A stretch of DNA of 64,000 nt, taken from the NCBI GenBank assembly GCA_018433835.1, contig JAHDQM010000014.1, forward strand, positions 1-64,000, written 5' to 3'. Shown here piece after piece: positions 1-7,625 of this stretch (positions within the stretch are counted from its first letter, which is position 1; each line of letters starts with the position of its first letter). The DNA is from Methanoculleus sp. (GTDB lineage Archaea > Halobacteriota > Methanomicrobia > Methanomicrobiales > Methanoculleaceae). The position numbers and the translations under genes are program-made. Below the pieces are notes generated by a model. That model was not told where the DNA came from. It did not search any database and saw only the letters and a program-made list of their open reading frames with translations.

Positions 1-1
1 A

Positions 2-625
2 GAACGGATCGAGGAGCAGACGGACGGCGTGATCAAGAAGGACTACTTCTACCCCGTGCCCTGCGTCGTCCCGATCTCCGAGCTCGTTGAGGCATACACG
101 GGCAAACCCCAGATTACGTTCACCACGCACCAGCACTGCGGCGCAGCCACGTATGTTTTTCTCCAGCCTGACGGAACAATCGTACCAGTAAATCAGATCG
201 TGGACGTGGATGCTCTTTTTGCATCCATTGATCAGATGGCCAGGACCCTGAAAAAAGGCGGTACCGTCAATAAATACAAAGCACTTGTCGAGGGAGTCAT
301 ACAAATGCATGACTCCGTCAGGAAGGGGGAACAGGGCAATACAATGGATCTCTGGATGATGATTGGCAGAATCCTGATCAAACAGAACTTCGACGCTCTC
401 CGGGAGTTCCACAAGGATGCACTATTCATCGGGACTATGCACTTCATGGATCGGTTCAACTATGATCTCGAACGGGTTTGCCGGTGCTGCATCCACTACG
501 CAACACCGGACGGGCGCCTGATCCCGTTCTGCACCTACAACAGCGGTCCGGTGTATCGGGAGCACGTATGGAAAGAATATGCCGTGAAACATCAGGAAAC
601 CAGTACAGTGAAGGTGAACCAATGA
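2..625 (+). CDS. Radical SAM protein, C-terminal part (5' end outside window)
   Basis: The reading frame is open from base 2, so the gene begins upstream of the window; the GTG at 29 is only an internal valine. The visible 207 residues contain no CxxxCxxC cluster motif, which would lie in the missing N-terminal part. The C-terminal motifs RCCIHYATPDGRLIPFC and YNSGPVYRE resemble the end of archaeal radical SAM proteins of the MJ0619/tetraether lipid synthase (Tes) group, which join lipid chains using an Fe-S cluster and SAM. The family assignment is from remembered motif likeness and the exact substrate is inferred. The stop overlaps a downstream ATG at 622 that opens a transposase remnant. 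Confidence 0.55.
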   Translation, partial: ERIEEQTDGVIKKDYFYPVPCVVPISELVEAYTGKPQITFTTHQHCGAATYVFLQPDGTIVPVNQIVDVDALFASIDQMARTLKKGGTVNKYKALVEGVIQMHDSVRKGEQGNTMDLWMMIGRILIKQNFDALREFHKDALFIGTMHFMDRFNYDLERVCRCCIHYATPDGRLIPFCTYNSGPVYREHVWKEYAVKHQETSTVKVNQ

Positions 626-914
626 TCACCTCAGCAGATGCGGCTTATTATGCCCGGGAGATTCGTCAGTACGACCGGAACCGGGGGATCAGGAGCAATA
701 TCCCGGTCAACCGGAGAAACCGGAAACACCCGATACGGGGAAGACCAATAAAGTTCGATCCAGAGGCGTACAGGAAGCGCAGTGCCGTTGAACGGTTCTT
801 CAGCGGGATTGAGCGTTCAAGAAGATTTTTCCACGATACGGGCGATATGAGCACTCATTCCAGGGACTGATTCAACTGGCATGCATCATGATGATCCGGA
901 GAGTATTGGGATGA
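622..914 (+). pseudogene. IS5-like DDE transposase remnant, truncated and frameshifted
   Basis: From 622 the frame reads a typical IS5-type C-terminal third: EIRQYDRNRGIRSNIPVN, a basic RNRKHPIRGRP stretch, then SAVERFFSGIE, which carries the last catalytic Glu region. Near 836-845 the frame breaks: the original frame ends in unrelated residues at 870, while another frame continues with YEHSFQGLIQLACIMMI and stops at 912-914, as expected of the family's C-terminus. The N-terminal two thirds, with the first two Asp residues, are missing. A terminal-repeat-like 20-mer follows at 949-968. It is dead and cannot be mobilised in cis. Confidence 0.75.
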
Positions 915-948
915 CCTCGATCTTTGCCTTATCGGGGAACCAGGCTAC

Positions 949-968
949 CAGAGGGTTTCAACAGAGCC
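949..968. repeat. Terminal inverted repeat of the decayed IS5-like element
   Basis: The 20 bases end in TTTCAACAGAGCC. Read on the minus strand they begin GGCTCTGTTGAAACCCT, and the same 17 bases recur on the plus strand at 52087-52103 with no transposase nearby. The position, 35 bases after the remnant transposase stop, fits the right-hand terminal repeat of that element. Confidence 0.55.
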
Positions 969-1113
969 TAACTAACATAACAATACAACGATTACTTTGG
1001 CTAAAAACTATTTTTCTATACGAGCGCACCGCACTTGCATAGCTCTTGCTATCGGGTGAAACGATTTTACAAGAGTGGCATTTTTCACTCCTAACTATAA
1101 CCCATGTTCAGAA

Positions 1114-1165
1114 TGCGAGGGATGGGATTCGAACCCATGGACCCCTGCGGGAGTGGTCTTAAGTC
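1114..1165 (-). pseudogene. 3' half of a split tRNA-Leu(UAA) (attL side)
   Basis: On the minus strand this runs from the anticodon-loop sequence CTTAAGA through CCAC, a 14-base variable arm (TCCCGCAGGGGTCC), a T arm with stem ATGGG/CCCAT around TTCGAAT, and the acceptor strand CCCTCGC plus discriminator A. No D arm or 5' acceptor strand lies upstream; the sequence there is unrelated. Its missing 5' half matches the fragment at 11865-11905: acceptor GCGAGGG pairs with CCCTCGC, and anticodon-stem GTGGA pairs with (T)CCAC if one lost base, T39, is restored. It marks the left boundary of an integrated element. Confidence 0.8.
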
Positions 1166-1224
1166 TATCACATTCACTTGGCGCTGTATACCCTAATACC
1201 GGCGCCAGGGGGAGTGATAGAACA

Positions 1225-2361
1225 ATGGATGAACTTGACAAGATGAAATCGCTTGATGTCATCAACCGCAAGCACCTCGAGGGCTACATCCGAGGGCTTC
1301 ACCTCAAGCAGCTCAAAGAGGAGACTATCAGAACAAAACTCTGGCGCACCTATCCGTTCCTCCAGTTTATCAACTTCATCGATGCAAAGGACGTCGTCCG
1401 GGAACAGCTGGAAGATTACGTTATCGAGCGACAGCGGCAGTGCAGCCCCTTCACGGTTCAGGGTGACATTCTCGAAGTGAAACTCTTCTTCCGCTGGCTC
1501 ATCCCGGGGAGAGAGAAAGACCTCTTCAAGAACATCAAGATCAAGAAGCCCCGCCGGCACCTCCCCGTGGAGCAACTCATCACCCGCGAGGACATCACCC
1601 GGCTCGTCGACGCCTGCGATAAGCCTCGCGACCGAGCGCTGATCATGCTCATGTGGGACTCCGGTGCCCGGATCGGCGAACTCCTTAACCTTAACATCGG
1701 CCACGTCCAGTTCGACCGTTACGGTGCGGTGGTGATCGTCAACGGCAAGACCGGGATGCGGCGGCTCCGTCTGATCAGCTCCGTGCCGGATCTGCAGACC
1801 TGGGTCAATACGCACCCGCTCCGTGCGGACGCAAACGCGCCGCTCTTTGTGACCTCCCGGAGGTATGGGCACGAGCCCCGGCGCATGAGTATCCGGACGG
1901 TTGAGAACAAGTTGAAGTACATCGCCCGGAAACTTGGGATGACGAAACCGATTCACCCGCACGCCATCCGCCATGCCAGGCTCACCGACCTGACCCGGAG
2001 CAGTGGTAAGAAGCAGGGGCTCTCGGAGATGGAGCTCCGGCTCGTGGCCGGCTGGGAGAAGAACAGCGCGATGCCGGAGGTGTATATCCATCTGTCCGGT
2101 GCGGATGTCGAGCGGAAGCTGCTGGAGAACGCCGGGTTCATCGACGACACCCCCGACCCGGCAGATACCGCGCTCGAGCCCCGGCAGTGCCCGCGGTGCA
2201 AGGCCCTGAACGCCCACGACGCCCTCTACTGTGCGACGTGCTCGATGGCGCTCGTCGAGGAGGCGGCAAGGAAAGTGGACGAGTCGACGGAAGAGGCGAA
2301 GAAGAGCGGTGAGTATCTGGAGTTGGTTCGGCAGCTGAAGAAGGATTTGGGATTGTCATAG
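1225..2361 (+). CDS. Tyrosine recombinase / integrase with C-terminal zinc ribbon
   Basis: The protein has 378 residues from the ATG at 1225, which follows a GGGGGAG ribosome-binding site; the longer open frame from 1075 would translate the tRNA fragment and is rejected. Residues 1-110 form a SAM-like DNA-binding domain. The catalytic set is visible: R149 in SGARIGELL, K175, H246-x-x-R249 in HAIRH, and nucleophile Y287 in PEVYIHL. Two CxxC pairs (C322/C325 and C336/C339) form a zinc ribbon common in archaeal integrases. It lies immediately inside the attL tRNA half and reads away from it, so it is the likely enzyme for integration at the tRNA-Leu anticodon loop. Confidence 0.93.
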   Translation: MDELDKMKSLDVINRKHLEGYIRGLHLKQLKEETIRTKLWRTYPFLQFINFIDAKDVVREQLEDYVIERQRQCSPFTVQGDILEVKLFFRWLIPGREKDLFKNIKIKKPRRHLPVEQLITREDITRLVDACDKPRDRALIMLMWDSGARIGELLNLNIGHVQFDRYGAVVIVNGKTGMRRLRLISSVPDLQTWVNTHPLRADANAPLFVTSRRYGHEPRRMSIRTVENKLKYIARKLGMTKPIHPHAIRHARLTDLTRSSGKKQGLSEMELRLVAGWEKNSAMPEVYIHLSGADVERKLLENAGFIDDTPDPADTALEPRQCPRCKALNAHDALYCATCSMALVEEAARKVDESTEEAKKSGEYLELVRQLKKDLGLS

Positions 2362-2436
2362 TGTCTCTGATCTAAACATCAGGTAATTTTAGGTTTAGGA
2401 GGGGCTGCCGGAGTTTTACTTTTTCCCAACATTTGC

Positions 2437-3540
2437 TCAAAAACTCCCTCCATTCATATCGCCAGGGATCTGTCTTCTTGACGGTCTAAAAAATCCATGT
2501 AGTCTCTCTTCATGTTTTGCCTCCCCTTTAAAGCGCCGATTGTATTCATGATCGAGTTTAATGAACGAAAATTTTCTACGGTAATTTACACCCTCAAACT
2601 GCCATGTCACTACTTCACTTGCCGTACCATCTGTATTCTGCTGCCTTCTGACAGTTCTAACTCGGAACTGTTTGTCTTTTCTTAACGATTTAGCTTCATC
2701 ATGTAAGTCTTTGACCATCCTCGTGTCATTTTCGCTCGAATAAAAACTATTTTTTTGGCAATTCAATAGTTGTAATAAATTTATATCTAGGATATCCCTT
2801 CTCTCGCTTAATTCAATCAGCCCGCTACCACACTCTCGAATATGGTATGAATTTTCATCGATGAAGAGGAGACAAAGGGTTGGGTTTAAAGGAACAAATA
2901 TCTGCAAGCCAGGTGATAAAAACCCTGTGAGAGGAGAGTTCTTCACCTGAAGATAGTTATTTTTGACGACAGGAGTATCACTGGTTATAAAGTTATGATC
3001 CGTTTTATTTACCAATAATATCAACTTTAAGTCTGATATCAATTCTCTATCCTGTATCGCGGCGAGCATGCCGGATCCATGCGCGCCAGGATGAGTTATG
3101 GTGCGTGAATCAATATCTTCATCTGTAATCCCTTTATTTTTCAGATCCTCACTCGACTTCATCATGGGTTTGATAACATGTTCACCAATCTGTTGGGCCA
3201 TTTTGTCGAAACAATTTTCCTTCGCATCTTTTGTCCGTGCATATTGTAGCAGAGTGAAGGATTGTAAAAGGATTCTCTCTTCGGGGGAAATGCTTGAAAT
3301 GCTACATGTTTCAGTAATTTTTCGCAGTACTTCAGCTTGCCTGTTTTCGAGTGGTGCAAGTGCTTTCTCGATTTGGGCGCCTTCTCCGTAGAAATATTTC
3401 TCTTGACACGAAGTACGGATTTGGGTGTAAAAAGAGGCCGACGACTCCAAATTGTAAACATAAACATGTTCACCGTCAATGGAGAAGTTTCGCAAATAAA
3501 ATTGAGGGACGAAATGTTGCCTTTTATTCTCTGCCATCAT
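2437..3540 (-). CDS. DUF4238 domain-containing protein
   Basis: The protein has 367 residues, or 366 if the second Met is used. The N-terminal motif KRQHFVPQFYLRNF is the hallmark of DUF4238, a family of unknown biochemical role found scattered in accessory regions. There is no signal peptide or membrane segment. The gene is visibly AT-richer than the flanking integrase and primase genes, with many AAA/ATA/TTT codons, which suggests separate acquisition. It is alone on the minus strand of the element, between the integrase and the replication module. A phage-defence or toxin role is only a guess from context. Confidence 0.75.
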   Translation of the reverse strand: MMAENKRQHFVPQFYLRNFSIDGEHVYVYNLESSASFYTQIRTSCQEKYFYGEGAQIEKALAPLENRQAEVLRKITETCSISSISPEERILLQSFTLLQYARTKDAKENCFDKMAQQIGEHVIKPMMKSSEDLKNKGITDEDIDSRTITHPGAHGSGMLAAIQDRELISDLKLILLVNKTDHNFITSDTPVVKNNYLQVKNSPLTGFLSPGLQIFVPLNPTLCLLFIDENSYHIRECGSGLIELSERRDILDINLLQLLNCQKNSFYSSENDTRMVKDLHDEAKSLRKDKQFRVRTVRRQQNTDGTASEVVTWQFEGVNYRRKFSFIKLDHEYNRRFKGEAKHEERLHGFFRPSRRQIPGDMNGGSF

Positions 3541-3736
3541 TTTAACATTATCAAACCGATTAAAACAACTTCCGCTTGTTCGCTACTGATTCCTCACTTT
3601 CACTGAACGCTGTTTTCGCTTATAACTCCCTCCCACCCACCTCTTTTTGCGTGCGGGAACCTGCCCGGGGCCAGATGACCAAACCCCCGTTCTTTTCAGC
3701 ACCGATCACACCGATCCACCCGCACAGGAGCAGCCC

Positions 3737-3880
3737 ATGAGAGAGATAACCCAGGAAGTACTCGACCACATCCCGGACCCGATAGCAAAACTCGTCTGGG
3801 AGAAGTGGATCGCCGACGGTAAAGCCAGGTTGATAACGCCACACAACGAGGGAACAAAATGCAACGCACAGACAGGATAG
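3737..3880 (+). CDS. Small protein of the element, unknown function
   Basis: A 47-residue frame starts at ATG 3737 behind an AGGAG site and reads MREITQEVLDHIPDP, with a compact helical pattern and a KLVWEKWIADGKARLI segment. Its 3' end overlaps the next ATG (3859), which suggests translational coupling into the replication operon. The same frame is open back to 3647, but the upstream residues look like noise. I do not recognise it. Confidence 0.45.
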   Translation: MREITQEVLDHIPDPIAKLVWEKWIADGKARLITPHNEGTKCNAQTG

Positions 3881-4140
3881 ACGGCAGCCCACATGATGAA
3901 GCGTGCACCAACATCGATTCACACGGGACTGCCAACAACTCTTCTCCGTCGGGAGTTATAAGTCCAACTCCCGAGAAGCGAATGGCAGGTGTCGTCCCGC
4001 TCTACCTGGTCCAGCAGATCGTGGCCGCCGAAGTAAGTCGATACGGTCGGGCGGTGCGGGAGATCCACATCGTCCGGACCGGCTGCCACTTCTACACGGT
4101 CACGACCGTGACCGGACAGGAGGCGGCTGGCCATGACTGA
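3859..4140 (+). CDS. Small hypothetical protein of the element replication operon
   Basis: The protein has 93 residues. The ATG at 3859 sits behind a GAGGG site and overlaps the preceding small gene by 22 bases. The first 40 residues are low in complexity; the rest (VVPLYLVQQIVAAEVSRYG, then REIHIVRTGCHFYTVTTVTG) alternates like a beta-rich small domain. An internal Met at 3982 could be the true start. Its end overlaps the next gene by 8 bases. No family recognised. Confidence 0.5.
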   Translation: MQRTDRIDGSPHDEACTNIDSHGTANNSSPSGVISPTPEKRMAGVVPLYLVQQIVAAEVSRYGRAVREIHIVRTGCHFYTVTTVTGQEAAGHD

Positions 4141-4474
4141 ACCCGGAACCCTCTCCCACGGCACCGGCGGAACGCTCCACATCGCCGTCGACGCCGAGCA
4201 CTACCGGATCGAGGCTGAAGACCTCAAGAACCTGCTCTTCTATGGCCGGGTAATTCCGATCACCGAGGACCGTTCACGGACGATCTCCTGCGGGATCCTG
4301 GTCAGCGAAGTTGCCATCGAGGGGCACGCAGCGATGAACGCTTCGGGCAAGGCAGTGATGCTCCATACCCGTGTCGGCTCCTACATCGTCCCGCTCATCA
4401 GTTTCCAGCGGGTTGCCCGCGGAGAGGCCATCTCCGCCCCGCTCTTCCCCCTCATCCCGGGGGTGACGGGATGA
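4133..4474 (+). CDS. Hypothetical protein upstream of the primase-helicase
   Basis: The protein has 113 residues, mostly predicted beta strand (GGTLHIAVDAEHYRIEAEDL, then GKAVMLHTRVGSYIVPLISF), with no membrane segment and no cysteine cluster. It overlaps the previous gene by 8 bases and the primase-helicase start by 4 (ATGA), so the three are probably one transcript. Context suggests an accessory replication or copy-control role, but nothing in the sequence proves it. Confidence 0.6.
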   Translation: MTEPGTLSHGTGGTLHIAVDAEHYRIEAEDLKNLLFYGRVIPITEDRSRTISCGILVSEVAIEGHAAMNASGKAVMLHTRVGSYIVPLISFQRVARGEAISAPLFPLIPGVTG

Positions 4475-7386
4475 GCGACGGGCCACCGGGCCGGAGCTCG
4501 AGCACCAGAGGTGCGAGTAACGGCGACATCAGAAATGTGGTCAACGTGCTCGCCCCCGACGGCGGTGTGGTCGAGGTCCGGGCGCTCGCCGACGGCGTCA
4601 CCCACTCCGGCCACTTCGATGACTACGAAGCCCTTGCCCGGGCCGTCGAAGCTCTCGATGCCGATCCGGCGGTCGCCTGGATCTACGTCACCTTGAACAG
4701 CGTGAACCCGGCCCTCCTTGCCCGCCGGGCGAACCGGATCAAGATGCGGCTGTCTCGCAAAGACGCCACCACGGCCGACGCCGACATCGTTCGCCGGCGC
4801 TGGTTCCCGGTCGACATCGACCCGGTCCGGCCGCGCGGGGTCTCGTCGACCGACGCCGAGCACGACGCGGCGCTCGCTGCGGCGGAGCGGAACGCGGCCT
4901 ACCTCGCGGAGCAGGGGTTCGGGGCGCCCATCCGGGCCGACTCGGGCAACGGCGCCCACCTCCTCTACCGGGTGGACCTCCCAAACGACGAGACGGCAAC
5001 GGAGGTCGTGAAGGGTGCGCTTGTGACCCTCGACGCCCTCTTCTCGAACGAAGCCGTGACCATCGATACCGCGAACCACAACGCCGCCCGGATCTGGAAA
5101 CTCTACGGCACCCTGTCGCGGAAGGGTGACAACACGCCGGAGCGGCCGCACCGGCGGGCGAAGATCCTCGCCATCCCAAACGAGATCCGCATGGTGCCCC
5201 GGGAGTATCTGCAGCACCTTGCCGGGCTCCTTCCCCGGGAGGAGCCCCCTGAACGGAAGAGAACGAACGGCAACGGTCCCGGCATCGACCTCGCCGCCTG
5301 GCTCCTCGACTACGGCATCGCCGTCCGGAGCACAAGACCCTACCGGGGCGGCACCCTCTACGTCCTCGATGAGTGCCCGTTCTCGTCGGCCCACAAGGAC
5401 GGGGCGTTTGCCATCCAGTTCGCGAATGGTGCCGTCTTCGCCGGGTGCCACCACGCAAGTTGCGGTGGGGGGGCGCAGCGCTGGCCGGAACTCAGGGAGA
5501 GGTATGAGCCTAAGCGCACCCGGGTCCCGGAGAAAAAGACTGAGGTGCCGCCGCTCCCTCCTCCTGTTCTCATCGAGGATGAACATCAGGCGCGTGCCAT
5601 CGAGATCCTCAAGAGCGGCGACCCGCTCGCCTTCCTCCTCGACACCTTCAACAGGAGCCACGTCGGCGACCGGACCGTCGCGGAGTGCCTGATCATGTCC
5701 ATCGCCTCGCAGTCGGTGACAAACACGAAGGGGCTGCACGTCTCCATCTCCGGCAACTCCGGGAAGGGGAAGAGCCACGCCTGCGTAACGATGCTCAACC
5801 TCATCCCGAAGGACTACAAACTCACCGGCACCGTCTCGAACAAGGCGCTCTACTACGCCGACGACCTCCGGCCGGGGACGGTGATCCTCTTCGACGACAC
5901 TTCGCTCTCCGACGACCTGCAGGAGGTTCTGAAGTCGGCCACCTCGTCCTTCCACGAACCCATCGAGCACCGGACCGTCACGGCCGACCGGCAGCTCCGG
6001 GTCTGCTCGATCCCCGAGCGGTGCGTCTGGTGGCTGGCGAAGGTCGAGAACCCCGGCGACGACCAGGTGATGAACCGGATGCTGACGGTCTGGATCGACG
6101 ACTCCGCCGAGCAGGACCGGGCGGTGCTCGAGCACCTCAAGGAGGCGGAGGCGAGCAGACCTACCAGGGGCGACGACCCGGACGTCCTCACCGCCCGGGC
6201 GCTCTGGTCGGTCGTGAAGCAGCACCGGATCTCCGTCCGCATCCCCTTCGCCCGGCGGATAGGGTTCTCGAACGTCGCAAACCGCAGGAACCCTGCGATG
6301 CTCTTCGACCTGATCAAGTGCCACGCGGCCCTGCGGTTCCTGCAGCGGGAGGGGAAGGAGATCGATGGGGAGGTCTGGATCGCGGCGACCCGGCAGGACT
6401 TCGATGCAGCCGTCCGCCTCTACGCTGCGATCAACCAGGAGGGCGGCGGACAGGACTCGAAGATGACCCGGAACGAAGCGGCGGCGCTCGCCACCATCGC
6501 CCGGATGGGGTGGGAGTCGTTCACCGTCCGGATGCTGCAGCAGGCGACGGGACTCTCCTACCACCAGGTCCGGCGGATCCTGCAGGGCTATACCGCGAGG
6601 GGCACGGTCTACTGTGGGCTCCTCGAGAAGTGCCCGGCGCTCGCCGTGGTGGACGCGACGGTCATCGACGAATCCACCGGGACGACCGTCCGCCGGCACG
6701 AGTCTCACTTCCAGTTCGACGCCGAGCGCTACCGCGAGTGGGTGGCAGAGCTCGCGGTCTGGCTGGAGGATGAGGACGAGGGGGAGGATGACTCCCCACC
6801 GCCTTCTGATGGGAGTTGCAACACGGGGGATGCGTGTTGCAAAGAGGAGTGCAAAGATGGTTGCAAAGATATCGAAGAGGGTGAAAACGAGCGGAGAGGG
6901 GAGGATGGGGGGAACGGGAGTGATCCGGCAGAGATGAATCAAGATAGACAGAGGTCGTTTGCAACAAATTCCGGATCACACAATTCGCCTGATCCGGCTC
7001 CACGGGAAATACGTCGTAAGCGCATGCAAGTCCGGAGCGTACCGTGTGGTTCTCGAACTGTTGCAAACGAAGCGATCAAGAACGGTGATTCGTCGACGAA
7101 TCAAAAACATCTCTACGCAGTAACGAGTTCGAGCGCGAAGAGTGTTTGCAACACTGTTTGCACACCCCTTTGCAACACGGTCGCAACTATTGTCAACGGT
7201 GTCCGGCCGCTCTCCGGGGTGCTTGACCCCAGGACGTTTGCGCGGGTGCGGGTCGAACTCGGCCGCTGCGATATCTGCAGTGCCGCAAAAGCGGCCTATC
7301 GCTCACAAGAGGCGCAGACGAATGTCTGCGAGGGATGTTATTCCCGGCTTGTGCGGGAGTGGAACGCGAGAGAGGGAGTGCGGTGA
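4471..7386 (+). CDS. Primase-helicase replication protein (AEP primase + AAA+ ATPase)
   Basis: The protein has 971 residues. Residues 1-250 carry the three archaeo-eukaryotic primase signatures: D115/D117 in FPVDIDP, S158-H163 in SGNGAH, and D199 in VTIDT. A zinc-binding primase segment follows (C302, H308, C326, H327/H328, C331). The helicase part has Walker A GNSGKGKS (428-435) and Walker B VILFDD (471-476), then a winged-helix-like region near 660-700. After an acidic low-complexity linker a C-terminal zinc finger shows two CxxC pairs (CDIC and CEGC). This is the organisation of plasmid and virus replicases that prime and unwind their own origin. The 3' third of the gene carries repeated TTGCAA motifs. 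Confidence 0.85.
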   Translation: MSDGPPGRSSSTRGASNGDIRNVVNVLAPDGGVVEVRALADGVTHSGHFDDYEALARAVEALDADPAVAWIYVTLNSVNPALLARRANRIKMRLSRKDATTADADIVRRRWFPVDIDPVRPRGVSSTDAEHDAALAAAERNAAYLAEQGFGAPIRADSGNGAHLLYRVDLPNDETATEVVKGALVTLDALFSNEAVTIDTANHNAARIWKLYGTLSRKGDNTPERPHRRAKILAIPNEIRMVPREYLQHLAGLLPREEPPERKRTNGNGPGIDLAAWLLDYGIAVRSTRPYRGGTLYVLDECPFSSAHKDGAFAIQFANGAVFAGCHHASCGGGAQRWPELRERYEPKRTRVPEKKTEVPPLPPPVLIEDEHQARAIEILKSGDPLAFLLDTFNRSHVGDRTVAECLIMSIASQSVTNTKGLHVSISGNSGKGKSHACVTMLNLIPKDYKLTGTVSNKALYYADDLRPGTVILFDDTSLSDDLQEVLKSATSSFHEPIEHRTVTADRQLRVCSIPERCVWWLAKVENPGDDQVMNRMLTVWIDDSAEQDRAVLEHLKEAEASRPTRGDDPDVLTARALWSVVKQHRISVRIPFARRIGFSNVANRRNPAMLFDLIKCHAALRFLQREGKEIDGEVWIAATRQDFDAAVRLYAAINQEGGGQDSKMTRNEAAALATIARMGWESFTVRMLQQATGLSYHQVRRILQGYTARGTVYCGLLEKCPALAVVDATVIDESTGTTVRRHESHFQFDAERYREWVAELAVWLEDEDEGEDDSPPPSDGSCNTGDACCKEECKDGCKDIEEGENERRGEDGGNGSDPAEMNQDRQRSFATNSGSHNSPDPAPREIRRKRMQVRSVPCGSRTVANEAIKNGDSSTNQKHLYAVTSSSAKSVCNTVCTPLCNTVATIVNGVRPLSGVLDPRTFARVRVELGRCDICSAAKAAYRSQEAQTNVCEGCYSRLVREWNAREGVR
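6814..7190. repeat. Cluster of TTGCAA motifs inside the 3' end of the replicase gene
   Basis: TTGCAA recurs near 6816, 6837, 6861, 6960, 7068, 7147 and 7172, often extended to GTTGCAAA or TTTGCAACAC, with near-matches at 6851, 7159 and 7184. They partly encode Cys-Asn and Cys-Lys pairs in a low-complexity linker. Direct repeats within or beside a replicase gene can serve as iterons, so an origin function is possible, but biased coding could also explain them. Confidence 0.4.
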
Positions 7387-7387
7387 A

Positions 7388-7500
7388 CGACGGTTCGTAG
7401 AACCGGAGTTCGAGAAAACCCGGAGGGTTTTCGAGCAACGACGCTCCGCAGGAGCGGAGTTTGAGCACCGCGAGGCTGCGGGGAGAGCTTGTAGCGCTTC
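7388..7500. repeat. Hairpin array 1 (C-GNA-G minihairpins)
   Basis: Just after the replicase stop codon come consecutive perfect hairpins: GGTTC-GTA-GAACC, AAAACCC-GGA-GGGTTTT, CGCTCC-GCA-GGAGCG, and an imperfect GCACC-type unit. They are separated by the recurrent linker GGAGTTCGAG or a close variant. Each loop is GNA or GNNA closed by a C-G pair. The same architecture recurs in five other intergenic regions of the window. It may act in transcript termination or 3'-end protection; this is inferred from its position between convergent genes. Confidence 0.8.
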
Positions 7501-7533
7501 AATCCTTGACGAGAGAATCCCCCCGAGCGTCAG

Positions 7534-7590
7534 ATATCGGACACACTCCAAAACAAAAGATGTCCGATAATGTCCGATAATGTCCGATAA
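7534..7590. repeat. Three tandem 10-bp repeats with one inverted copy
   Basis: TGTCCGATAA is repeated three times head to tail at 7561-7590, and an inverted copy (ATATCGGACA) lies at 7534-7543. The repeats lie between the converging replicase and Schlafen/AlbA_2 genes. Tandem decamers of this kind are typical binding sites for a replication or partition protein or a repressor; the ligand is unknown. Confidence 0.7.
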
Positions 7591-7625
7591 ATGTCTGTTA
7601 TTCTGCAGGGTATACTCTCGACACA

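Noticed and set aside
1075..1224. N-terminal extension of the integrase from 1075
   Set aside because: It would translate the tRNA-Leu 3' half, and ATG 1225 has a good ribosome-binding site.
3620..3922. Minus-strand frames around 3620-3938
   Set aside because: Several overlapping frames are open at once, none with coding pattern; the plus-strand small genes have ribosome-binding sites and coupled overlaps.
4381..6942. 853-codon open frame on the minus strand opposite the replicase
   Set aside because: Low-complexity Arg/Val/Asp/Gly composition, no start signal and a known replicase opposite.
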